From Gilliamella apis (GTDB lineage: Bacteria; Pseudomonadota; Gammaproteobacteria; Enterobacterales; Orbaceae): a DNA stretch of 64,000 nt. Position numbers and translations under genes: made by a program. The stretch is taken from contig NZ_NASD01000003.1 in the NCBI RefSeq assembly GCF_002142155.1, positions 62,001 to 126,000 of the forward strand. Direction: 5' to 3'. Shown here in pieces: positions 28,810 to 38,034 of the stretch; position 1 is the first letter of the stretch; every line of letters begins with the position of its first letter. The notes under the pieces were generated by a model, which was given only the letters and a program-made list of their open reading frames with translations, ran no database searches and had not been told where the DNA came from.

Positions 28810-30210
28810 CTAAGGATAGACACAGAGTACCGCTTTGTAGGTGACGCCATCAAACGACACGTCACCAAAACCCGAATCAACCGCAAAATAATATCGGTTA
28901 TCACTCGTCTTATCATTCGCCCAATAGTTATATGGTTCGAAGTTGGCACCAGTATAACGGACCATCGTCCCCCATTCCGTGAAAAATCCTGCACCAATGT
29001 GACGCCGCATCATATGATCAGGTGACGAAGGCGTTGCCGTTAATGCATTTACTTGATTTCCATAATTTCGACATACATATCCTGAATCATCCTCAGGACA
29101 AGACGCATTAGTTAAATCCATGACCTTTACGAGACGGTATCCAATCCTATTACACCAAGATGATGCACTAGAAAAGGTATAAGAAGAGTTCCAATATTCC
29201 TCTCCACGATTAACAAACCACTGCTTTAACTCAAATCCATATTTGACCACCGCATTACCACTGCTATCACGACCGACTAACTCAAATACCTGAGGTAAAG
29301 AGGATCTGGCGATTCTACCTGGATTATCTGATTCCCATTGCGATTCTGTAGCAACAGGACCTGTTAGGGTGACTCGAACGCTGGTACTTGTTGAATCGGT
29401 CATCGTTGCCGTAATACCACCATGAGAAACCGGCGCCCAAGATAAGGCCTGACTAACACCACTAATATCTAAATCAAAAAACAAATTATGAGCACCAGTA
29501 GTCGGGAAGTTTAAACCATAAGACGACGGCGTAACTGACTGTGGTATAAAACCCTTACCAAATTCCCAAACGGCAACAGAAAGACCTTGCATTGCAGTGT
29601 AGTCGCCTAGGTCAGGTCTTGCATAACAAATCACTGGCGATGCCTTAGGATTAATATAATAAGTGGCATTACCTGCACTAAAACGACTTTCATTAGGTAC
29701 CCCATAACGTGTTGTTAATCTACCTTCACCATTAGATAAGGTTAATTTATATGGCGCTCTACAAATAGTCAGCACTTCATTATGGGCAACAGCTTGACTA
29801 TTTTTATCGACAATGGATAAATTTAAACTACCGGTAGCGGTGACGCCATTAACGCCCTGACCATCTCCATCATCATCCCCCCAATAATTATACGGTGTGC
29901 CAATAAGTGAACTTAATGCAATAGAATTAGTATTCCTTGGTACTAACATACCAATATCATTAAAACTCTGACCAACAACAGGTAATTCGATAGGATTAGT
30001 TGAACTTGAATTATTGGTTGTCGGAGTAAATGCTCTACCATCAGATAGCGATATCCCGAGTAGCGATTCGGTATTTGTTACCCGGGTACGACCTCCATCA
30101 AAGGTTAAATAAGGTGCTGAGCCATAAATAATATTGGTCGTTGTAGTGGTTAATGCATAATTAGCAAAAGAGATAGACTGTAAAACAACCACGGTTAATA
30201 TGAAAACCAT
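28810..30210 (-). CDS. C2: secreted adhesin-like protein, cassette family member
   Basis: 466-aa body, scaffold nearly identical to C1 over the first 130 residues and the LVGRDSSGNAVVKYGFELKQW block. Variable patch 1 follows ICYARPDLGDY and variable patch 2 is the C-terminal 110 residues (WCNRIGYRLVKVMDLTNASC, HIGAGFFTEW, NYWANDKTSD, final LCVYP). The upstream open frame carries five tandem copies of a 9-bp unit encoding F-R-Q, present in full only here. Signal peptide as in C1. Confidence 0.85.
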   Translation of the reverse strand: MVFILTVVVLQSISFANYALTTTTTNIIYGSAPYLTFDGGRTRVTNTESLLGISLSDGRAFTPTTNNSSSTNPIELPVVGQSFNDIGMLVPRNTNSIALSSLIGTPYNYWGDDDGDGQGVNGVTATGSLNLSIVDKNSQAVAHNEVLTICRAPYKLTLSNGEGRLTTRYGVPNESRFSAGNATYYINPKASPVICYARPDLGDYTAMQGLSVAVWEFGKGFIPQSVTPSSYGLNFPTTGAHNLFFDLDISGVSQALSWAPVSHGGITATMTDSTSTSVRVTLTGPVATESQWESDNPGRIARSSLPQVFELVGRDSSGNAVVKYGFELKQWFVNRGEEYWNSSYTFSSASSWCNRIGYRLVKVMDLTNASCPEDDSGYVCRNYGNQVNALTATPSSPDHMMRRHIGAGFFTEWGTMVRYTGANFEPYNYWANDKTSDNRYYFAVDSGFGDVSFDGVTYKAVLCVYP

Positions 30211-30385
30211 CGGCTGAGATAAACAGGCTAAACCAAGAAATTTTGAAAAATTTTGCCGGAATTTCGGAAATTGTCGAAATTGTCGAAATTGTCGAAATTG
30301 TCGAAATTGTCGAAATAATAAACTGCGGTGAAATAATAAACGGTATGAGCTTAACTTTAGAGAGGTGAAATTATAGGTTGGGCAG

Positions 30386-30546
30386 GTTGTGTGTTGTGTG
30401 TTGTGTGTTGAAAATTATAATCCATATCAGATATCCTTGTCAATCCAATTTTATGATTTATTTAAAATTTTAAGCCTGATGGCATAAAATTTATCCATTC
30501 GTATAAATATGCTATAAAAGTATAGTGATTGCAAAAAACCATGCAA
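30386..30546 (-). promoter_or_regulatory. C2 upstream switch region
   Basis: TTGCAT (30546-30541), 16 bp, TATACT (30524-30519); SD AAGGA; ATG at 30425; 7-bp repeat (GTTGTGT on plus) at 30386-30410, three and a half copies. ATG to body ATG (30210) is 215 bases, 2 mod 3, hence out of frame as in C1. Confidence 0.7.
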
Positions 30547-30749
30547 CTTTTTTTGACGGTTTTATTGTTAACTTTTGTAAAGAAGAATACTGCTAGCCCG
30601 AAAACAGCATCGGTTATTTGCTGTTTATTAGAAATAATAGCCCCTTTATCCCCTCTTTAAAAATCACTATTTTTAATATTAATAATTTGCAGATTAGGCT
30701 TTTGATTTTGACAATTTTATAGTCGTTTTTAGAAGGTATTTTGCGTTTC

Positions 30750-31081
30750 AAAAACCCCGTTCCTCAGATTTTTTATTCTTTGAGTTTCGGACGTTTGTTG
30801 TTTGGTGGTTATTTCTATACGGTGAATACGTCCGAGTTAAGAGGGTTGGCGCCAACCCTCTTTACAATCTCCCGCGGCGACTACGCAACTGGTCACTACG
30901 TGACTGCCTTCCGCCTTCGTTTGCTCTTAACGCACCTTGCCAAACATCCCTGTTTGCCATGCTAACCTCACTCAGTTGTCAGCACATTGCCAATGTCGCT
31001 AAATTAAATACACCATACTTATTTGGCAAAATACACTTTAATTATTGGAACTAGTTGATGTTATAACTAGCGTTAGCGATT
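30750..31081 (+). repeat. Module between C2 and C3
   Basis: Core 30750-30999 with a short tail. The GGCTGTG/CACAGCC hairpin is missing and the GACCAC/GTGGTC arm has substitutions (GACTACGCAACTGGTC). The 30590-30740 segment upstream holds a second flank type (CTGCTAGCCCGAAAACAGC...) shared only with the C4 upstream region. Confidence 0.85.
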
Positions 31082-31171
31082 TAGTTGATTAATTTATTAT
31101 CTAAAGTAGATATAAAATAATTCCTAATACTAAATAACATCTTTTTTAATAGATTTTTACTTATAGATAAT

Positions 31172-32770
31172 TTATAGCCAATCAATCCAATCAGGAGTAA
31201 AACATAATGTCGGATATCCCCTAGTATCACCTATTTCTGCGGATATATTTCCATCTAAAGGACGGACAATATTATAAACCCAATCTGTAAGACTTTGTTG
31301 TTTTACACGTTTTCCTGTCCAATAATATGTATTTGGATTAATATTTAAACCATAATCCACTAAATTACCCCATTCACTAAATAATCCTCCACCAATATGA
31401 CGCCAATAACGACCTCCATCAGAGAAAGAGTTTTTATTAGGAAAATTTAAACCTGTAATATTGTATACAAAATTATCATAAGTAAAGGTTCCTGATGCAG
31501 AAGTAAGATCTACTGGATCAGGCAATCGGTATTCATCAGCATTTACATCTTCAGTTCTACCCGGTACTCCATCTAATGCTAAACACCAATTTGTATGTTC
31601 TCGACTATTATGTGAAATTATATTTTTATCACGCACAACAAACCATTTTTGTAGAACAAACCCATATTTAGCAACAATATCACCTTTGCTATTCATTCCA
31701 GATAAAGTAAATTTGGCTGGTAATATTGATGGTTTCTTTGCTATAGCTCCATCATTATTAGATGTTGGTATAGGACCAGTTATAGTTACTAATACACGAT
31801 TTGTTCCTTCATTTTTCATCGTCGCAGTAATATCACCAACTTTTACTGTAGGCCATGTCAGTACTTCTTTTGCTCCATCGATCAATAGATAAAAATAGAG
31901 GCTATCACCTGCTAAAGTTGGAAAATTTTGAGCGTAATCTCGACCAAGAGCAGATTGAACTAAAAACCCTTTATTCGAATCCCAAATATTTGTTGGTCCT
32001 GAAAATATACCAGTATTATTAGCCATACTTCCTGGCATTGCATTGCATATAGATGGTTGTTCATCATGTGGATATATAATATATTTTGCTATTCCGCTAC
32101 CATATATTTTTGATGATGGATCACCATATTTAGTACTCAATTGTGCATTATCTGCTTTTAAAGTTAATGTATAAGGGCCAAAACAATGAGTAGGTAATTC
32201 GTTCAAATCCCCCAATATTAGATTATTCTTACTGTCTTTCCATTGTCCTATAATATTACCATTCAAAATGAAATCATTATCTCCATCATCATCTGCAATT
32301 AAGCTATTATCAATTATGTTGAATGAGTAATTGTTGTTATCTGGTACTACTATTGATTTTACACTTGCAAATGTATCTCCTGGCTTTGATAAAGATATAT
32401 TTGTTACGGAAACTAAATCACCATCAGGATTTTTTTTGTACATATTTCCAGCTTCATCGCTTATATAAACAGTATTCCCTACTTTAATACTTAATAATTC
32501 AGAGATATCTTTTATGCGAGTATTATTATATTCAATATATGGTAATGACCCTTTAATTGTCAAAGATGTATGAGTAGATAAACTATATGCAAACTGAGAA
32601 AAGCTAGTTATAAATAATGAAATAACTATCTTTAATAATAAATTATCAAAAATAAAACTAGATTTTTTAGATCTTTTCAATGACGAGACATCATAAAAAA
32701 CTGTCGTTTTCAGATCGTTACTATCTGAAAAAACATTTACAACATGAAATTTATGTCGAATTGAACACAA
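31172..32770 (-). CDS. C3: divergent member of the secreted cassette family
   Basis: 532 codons from a TTG at 32770, with no ATG nearby. Same domain order as C1 (SLPYIEYNNTRIKDISELLSI, KYGDPSSKIYGSG, LSGMNSKGDIVAKYGFVLQKW, NWCLALDG, RLPDPVDLTSASG, HIGGGLFSEW, YYWTGKRV, PTLCFTP) but under half identical. The export signal is LLLKIVISLFITSFSQFAYS, preceded by a long basic region. The frame is open a further 60 codons upstream to the 7-bp repeats. It lacks the 3' flank shared by the other five. Confidence 0.82.
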   Translation of the reverse strand: MCSIRHKFHVVNVFSDSNDLKTTVFYDVSSLKRSKKSSFIFDNLLLKIVISLFITSFSQFAYSLSTHTSLTIKGSLPYIEYNNTRIKDISELLSIKVGNTVYISDEAGNMYKKNPDGDLVSVTNISLSKPGDTFASVKSIVVPDNNNYSFNIIDNSLIADDDGDNDFILNGNIIGQWKDSKNNLILGDLNELPTHCFGPYTLTLKADNAQLSTKYGDPSSKIYGSGIAKYIIYPHDEQPSICNAMPGSMANNTGIFSGPTNIWDSNKGFLVQSALGRDYAQNFPTLAGDSLYFYLLIDGAKEVLTWPTVKVGDITATMKNEGTNRVLVTITGPIPTSNNDGAIAKKPSILPAKFTLSGMNSKGDIVAKYGFVLQKWFVVRDKNIISHNSREHTNWCLALDGVPGRTEDVNADEYRLPDPVDLTSASGTFTYDNFVYNITGLNFPNKNSFSDGGRYWRHIGGGLFSEWGNLVDYGLNINPNTYYWTGKRVKQQSLTDWVYNIVRPLDGNISAEIGDTRGYPTLCFTPDWIDWL

Positions 32771-32916
32771 CTTTGATTTATTTGTTTTCGGAATAACTTT
32801 ACATTGATTAACGTTAGAGGTTCGTTTTAATATTTTTTGAAAAAATAAACGATAAAGAGATACTAAACTTTGGTAGTTGAAATAAGCTGATTTTAAATTA
32901 TAGGTTTGGCAGATTT

Positions 32917-33076
32917 GGTGTTTGGTGTTTGGTGTTTTACATTATAATGCATGGCGACAATCCTGTCAAGTAATTATCTGTTTTATTTGGCTTTTTTAGT
33001 ACTGTTCGACTAAATATCCATCGATTATTATATTTAACATATAATGAAAGTATAGTGACGAGAAAAATCTAAGCAA
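32917..33076 (-). promoter_or_regulatory. C3 upstream switch region
   Basis: TTGCTT (33076-33071), 16 bp, TATACT (33054-33049); SD AGGA eight bases before ATG at 32952; three exact 7-bp units (GGTGTTT on plus) at 32917-32937. ATG lies 182 bases from the TTG at 32770, 2 mod 3. The sequence has diverged from C1, but the spacing and order are kept. Confidence 0.68.
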
Positions 33077-33187
33077 CTTTTTTTAAAAGTTAAATTGTTA
33101 ATTTTTGTAAAGTTTAATGTAATATTATGTCTTAATTACGCCCTTAAAACCTATTTCGAAGAAACTTTAGGGGGATTTTTAGGCTTT

Positions 33188-33470
33188 AAAAACCCCGTTC
33201 CTCAATTTTTTGGGTTTGATGAGTTTCGGACGTTTTGTTGTTTGGTGGCTAGTTCTATACGGTGATTACGTCCGAGTTAAGAGGGTTGGCGCCAACCCTC
33301 TTTACAATCTCCCGCGGCGACCACGCAAGTGGTCACGATGTGACTGCCTTCCGCCTTCGTTCGCTCTTAACGCACCGGCTGTGATTTGTTCCTGACAAAG
33401 CACCGCCTTGGCAAACATCCCTGTTTGCCATGCTAACCTCTCTCAGTTGTCAGCACATTGCGAATGTCGC
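33188..33470 (+). repeat. Module between C3 and C4
   Basis: Core of 283 bp with the five-hairpin order (the fourth worn, CACCGCC), followed by the standard C-gene 3' flank. Confidence 0.88.
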
Positions 33471-33549
33471 GCCACAAAATTGCTTTTTATCGTCCTAACG
33501 TTATTTTTCTTATCCTCAGCTTCAATACCTAAGAACTAAGAAATAATAG

Positions 33550-34980
33550 CTAAGGATAGGTACAGATTCCGACCATTTCGTAGGTCACATTCAAATCCAT
33601 GACACCCACGCTACCCATCACATTAATAGTAAAAGCTTTGTTATTTATCAACTCAGGCTTATCATTTGTCCAATAATAAAACCACTGCCATGTTAAGTCG
33701 AAACCAGTGTAAAACGCTACATTCGACCATTCCGACATAAATCCTGCACCAATGTAAAGCTTGTAAGAATTCTGAGGTGACGAAGGCGTTGCAGCTACTA
33801 TTTCATTTCCATAATTTTGACAAAACGATGTATTAGAGTTAACGCCCTGACAAGACGCATTAGTTAAATCCTTGACCTTAGCCATACGGTATCCTCCAAT
33901 CTTATTACACCAAGATGATGCACTATAATAGTTATGTCCATAATCACCACGGCTATCAAGACCACGATGAACAAACCACTGCTTTAACTCAAATCCATAT
34001 TTGACCACCGCATTACCACTGCTATCACGACCGACTAACTCAAATACCTGAGGTAAAGATGGTTTGTCGATTCTACCTGGATTTTCTGATTGCTGTTGCG
34101 ATTCTGTAGCAACAGGACCCGTTAGGGTGACTCGAACGCTGGTACTTGTTGAATTGGTCATCGTCGCCGTAATACCACCATGAGAAACCGGAGCCCAAGA
34201 TAAGACCTGATTAGTACCAAAAATCTTTAAATCAAAATACAAATTATGAGCACCAGTAGTCGGAAAGTTTGAACCATAAGACGATGGCGTGAATGACTGT
34301 GTTATAAAACCCTTATTCCGGTCTTCTAAAATGCCAGGAGTAAACAGATCAGAATATGGAGCACCATAAAACGCGAGATGGAGCATAGGTTTTGCAAAAC
34401 AAATCTGTGTTTCCTTAGGATTAATATAATAAGTGGCATTACCTTCCGTAAAACGACTTTCATTAGGCACACCATAACGTGTTTTTAATGTACCTTCATC
34501 ATTAGATAAGGTTAATTTATATGGTGCTTTACAAATAGTTAGCACTTCATTACGGGCAACAGGATTATTGTCTTTATCAGCAATAGATAAATATAAACTA
34601 CCGGTAGCGGTGACACCATTAACGCCCTGACCATCACCATCATCATCCCCCCAATAATTATACGGTGTGCCAATAAGTGAACTTAATGCAATAGAATCAG
34701 TATCCGTTGGTACTAACATACCAATATCAGCAAAACTCTGACCCTCAACAGGTAACTCGATAGGATTAGTTGAACTCGAATTATTGGTTGTCGGAGTAAA
34801 TGTTCTTCCATCTGAAAGGGATATCCCGAGTAGCGCTTCGGTATTGGTTACCCGGGTACGACCACCATCAAAGGTTAAATAAGGTGCTGAGCCATAAATA
34901 ATATTGGTCGTTGTAGTGGTTAATGCATAATTAGCAAAAGAGATAGACTGTAAAACAACCATGGTTAATACCAAAACCAT
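33550..34980 (-). CDS. C4: secreted adhesin-like protein, cassette family member
   Basis: 476-aa body with the C1 scaffold. Variable patch 1 after ICFAKP is longer here (includes YGAPYSDLFTPG), and the C-terminal domain keeps WCNKIGGYRMAKVKDLTNASC, YIGAGFMSEW, YYWTNDKPE and final GICTYP, with the usual HIGAGF histidine changed to tyrosine. Signal peptide identical to C1. Body ATG has no SD; upstream frame open to the repeats. Confidence 0.85.
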   Translation of the reverse strand: MVLVLTMVVLQSISFANYALTTTTTNIIYGSAPYLTFDGGRTRVTNTEALLGISLSDGRTFTPTTNNSSSTNPIELPVEGQSFADIGMLVPTDTDSIALSSLIGTPYNYWGDDDGDGQGVNGVTATGSLYLSIADKDNNPVARNEVLTICKAPYKLTLSNDEGTLKTRYGVPNESRFTEGNATYYINPKETQICFAKPMLHLAFYGAPYSDLFTPGILEDRNKGFITQSFTPSSYGSNFPTTGAHNLYFDLKIFGTNQVLSWAPVSHGGITATMTNSTSTSVRVTLTGPVATESQQQSENPGRIDKPSLPQVFELVGRDSSGNAVVKYGFELKQWFVHRGLDSRGDYGHNYYSASSWCNKIGGYRMAKVKDLTNASCQGVNSNTSFCQNYGNEIVAATPSSPQNSYKLYIGAGFMSEWSNVAFYTGFDLTWQWFYYWTNDKPELINNKAFTINVMGSVGVMDLNVTYEMVGICTYP

Positions 34981-35128
34981 CGGCCGAGATAAACAGACTA
35001 AACCAAGAAATTTTGAAAAATTTTGCGGAAACTTTGGAAATTTCGGAAATTGCTGAAATAATAAACTGCAGTGAAATAATAAACGGTATGAGCTTAACTT
35101 TAGAAAGGTGAAATTATAGGTTGGGCAG

Positions 35129-35289
35129 GTTGTGTGTTGTGTGTTGTGTGTTGAAAATTATAATCCATATCAGATGTCCTTGTCAATCCAATTTTATGAT
35201 TTATTTAAAATTTTAAGCCTAATGGCATAAAATTTATCCATTCGTATAAATATGCTATAAAAGTATAGTGATTGGAAAAAACCATGCAA
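35129..35289 (-). promoter_or_regulatory. C4 upstream switch region
   Basis: TTGCAT (35289-35284), 16 bp, TATACT (35267-35262); SD AAGGA; ATG at 35168; 7-bp repeat at 35129-35153. ATG to body ATG (34980) is 188 bases, out of frame by the same amount as C1. Confidence 0.7.
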
Positions 35290-35494
35290 CTTTTTTTGGC
35301 GGTTTAATTGTTAACTTTTGTAAAGAAGAATACTGCTAGCCCGAAAACAGCATCGGTTATTTGCTGTTTATTAGAAATAATAGCCCCTTTATCCCCCTCT
35401 TAAAAAAATCACCATTTTTAATATTAATAATTTGCAGATTAGGTTTTTGATTTTGACAATTTTATAATCGTTTTTAGAAGGTATTTTGCGTTTT

Positions 35495-35745
35495 AAAAAC
35501 CCCTTTCCTCAATTTTTTTGGTTCGCTGAGTTTCGGACGTTTGTTGTTTTGCGGTTGTTTCTATACGGTGATTACGTCCGAGTTAAGAGGGTTGGCGCGA
35601 ACCCTCTTTACAATCTCCCGCGGCGACCACGCAAGTGGTCACGATGTGACTGCCTTCCGCCTTCGTTCGCTTTTAACGCTCCTTGCCAAACATCCCTGTT
35701 TGCCATGCTAACCTCACTCAGTTGTCAGCACATTGCGAATGTCGC
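35495..35745 (+). repeat. Module between C4 and C5
   Basis: Core of 251 bp; the GGCTGTG hairpin is absent, the other four are present. Second flank type precedes it (35321-35490), as for C2. Confidence 0.88.
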
Positions 35746-35824
35746 ACCACAAAATCGCTTTTTATCGCCCTAACATTATTTTTCTTATCCTCAGCTTCAA
35801 TACCTAAGAACTAAGAAATAATAG

Positions 35825-37216
35825 CTAAGGATAGACACAGACTCCGAAGAGTTTGGTATTCTCTACTGCTATGGTAGGGTAGGAATACATAGTACCCCAA
35901 TCCGAGTGAACATAAAAAGAATATTGGTTGTTATTCGTCTTATCACTCGCCCAATAGCTAACGAAGTAGAAGTTAGTATCAAGGTAATAGAGCATACTCC
36001 CCCATTCCGTGAAAAATCCGGCACCAATGTAACGACTGAAAAACACATCAGGTGACGAAGGCGTTGCCTCTACTAGATCGTTACAAGCGTCTTCTGTATT
36101 ATTTCCCCGACAAAACGCATTAGTTAAATCCTTGACATTTGGGACACGGTATCCTCCAATCTTATTACACCAAGATGATAGACTAGAAAGGTTACTTGTA
36201 TAATCACCACGATTAGCAAACCACTGCTTTAACTCAAATCCATATTTGACCACCGCATTACCACTGCTATCACGACCGACTAACTCAAATACCTGTGGCA
36301 AAGATAGTCTGGCGATTCTATCTGGATTTTCTGATTCCCATTGATTAGGGTCTGTAACGGCAGGACCTGTTAGGGTGACTCGAACTTCGTTACTTGTTGA
36401 ATAGGTCATCGTCGCCGTAATACCACCATGAGAAACCGGCGCCCAAGATAAGGCCTGAGCATTACTACCCCCAATAATTAAATCAAAATATAACTTATTA
36501 GCTCCAGTAGTCGGGAAGTTTGAACCATAAGACGACGGCGTAACTGACTGTATTAGAAAACCCTTATCAAGGTTCCATATATTAACAGGACCAGGAGTGT
36601 TATGTGAAACGTTGTGCAAGCTAGGTTTAGCAAAACAGATCACCGGCGCTGCCTTAGGATTAATATAATAAGTGGCATTACCTTCCGTAAAACGACTTTC
36701 ATTAGGTACCCCATAACGTGTTTTTAATGTACCTTCATCATTAGATAAGGTTAATTTATATGGCGCTTTACAAATAGTCGGCACTTCATTACGGGCAACA
36801 GAATTATTGTCGTTATCAACAATAGTTAATTTTAAACTACCGGTAGCGGTGACACCATTAACTCCCTGACCATCGCCATCATCATCCCCCCAATAATTAT
36901 ACGGTGTGCCAATAAGTGAACTTAATGCAATAGAATCAGTATCCGTTGGTACTAACATACCAATATCCGCAAAACTCTGACCCTCAACAGGTAACTCGAT
37001 AGGATTGTCACTTGAATCATTGGTTGTGGGAGTAAATGTTCTACCATCAGAAAGGGATATCCTGAGTAGCGCTTCGGTATTGGTTACCCGGGTACGACCA
37101 CCATCAAAGGTTAAATAAGGTGCTGAGCCATAAATAATATTGGTCGTTGTAGTGGTTAATGCATAATTAGCAAAAGAGATAGACTGTAAAACAACCATGG
37201 TTAATACCAAAACCAT
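35825..37216 (-). CDS. C5: secreted adhesin-like protein, cassette family member
   Basis: 463-aa body with the C1 scaffold. Variable patch 1 reads SLHNVSHNTPGPVNIWNLD and resembles the corresponding patch of divergent C3 (GPTNIWDSNKGF), hinting at exchange between members. C-terminal domain keeps WCNKIGGYRVPNVKDLTNAFC, YIGAGFFTEW, SYWASDKT and final GVCVYP. Body ATG without SD. Confidence 0.85.
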   Translation of the reverse strand: MVLVLTMVVLQSISFANYALTTTTTNIIYGSAPYLTFDGGRTRVTNTEALLRISLSDGRTFTPTTNDSSDNPIELPVEGQSFADIGMLVPTDTDSIALSSLIGTPYNYWGDDDGDGQGVNGVTATGSLKLTIVDNDNNSVARNEVPTICKAPYKLTLSNDEGTLKTRYGVPNESRFTEGNATYYINPKAAPVICFAKPSLHNVSHNTPGPVNIWNLDKGFLIQSVTPSSYGSNFPTTGANKLYFDLIIGGSNAQALSWAPVSHGGITATMTYSTSNEVRVTLTGPAVTDPNQWESENPDRIARLSLPQVFELVGRDSSGNAVVKYGFELKQWFANRGDYTSNLSSLSSWCNKIGGYRVPNVKDLTNAFCRGNNTEDACNDLVEATPSSPDVFFSRYIGAGFFTEWGSMLYYLDTNFYFVSYWASDKTNNNQYSFYVHSDWGTMYSYPTIAVENTKLFGVCVYP

Positions 37217-37350
37217 CGGCCGAGATAAACAGACTAAACCAAGAAATTTTGAAAAATTTTGCTGAATTTGTTGGAAAAATAAACTGCGGTTAAATAATAA
37301 ACGATGCGAGCTTAACTTTACTAACGTTAAATTATAGGTTGGGCAGGTTT

Positions 37351-37507
37351 GGTGTTTGGTGTTTGGTGTTTAAAATTATAATACATATTCGACATTCCTG
37401 TCAATTAAATTAATGATTAATTTACGATTTTGCACCTATTGGCGCAAAATTTATCCATTTATATAAATATAGTACGAAAATTATAGTGATTGGAAAAAAC
37501 CATGCAA
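37351..37507 (-). promoter_or_regulatory. C5 upstream switch region
   Basis: TTGCAT (37507-37502), 16 bp, TATAAT (37485-37480); SD AGGA nine bases before ATG 37386; three 7-bp units GGTGTTT (plus) at 37351-37371, the C3 version of the repeat. ATG to body ATG (37216) is 170 bases, 2 mod 3. Confidence 0.7.
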
Positions 37508-37618
37508 CTTTTTTTGATGGTTTAATTGTTAACTTTTGTAAAGGTGAATGTAATATTATGTTTTAATTACTTGCTTAAAACCTATTTCGGAGAAACTTTA
37601 GGGGGATTTTTAGGCTTT

Positions 37619-37901
37619 AAAAACCCTGTTCCTCAAATTTTTTTGGTTGTTTGAGTTTCGGACGTTTGTTGTTTTGTGGTTATTTCTATACGGTGATTAC
37701 GTCCGAGTTAAGAGGGTTGCCGCGAACCCTCTTTACAATCTCCCGCGGCGACTACGCAAGTGGTCACGATGTGACTGCCTTCCGCCTTCGTTCGCTTTTA
37801 ACGCACCGGCTGTGATTTGTTCCTGACAAAGCACCGCCTTGCCAAACATCCCTGTTTGCCATGCTAACCTCTCTCAGTTGTCAGCACATTGCGAATGTCG
37901 C
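37619..37901 (+). repeat. Module between C5 and C6
   Basis: Core of 283 bp. The segment after it (37915-37980) carries a short extra hairpin (ATTGCC/GGCAAT) not seen behind other copies before the common C-gene 3' flank. Confidence 0.88.
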
Positions 37902-38034
37902 ACTACAAAATCGTTTTTTAACACCCACTTCGTTAACGTCAATGCCATTGCCTTGGCAGGGCAATGATTGTTTAATGTCCTAACATTATTTTTCTTATCC
38001 TCAGCTTCAATACCTAAGAACTAAGAAATAATAG

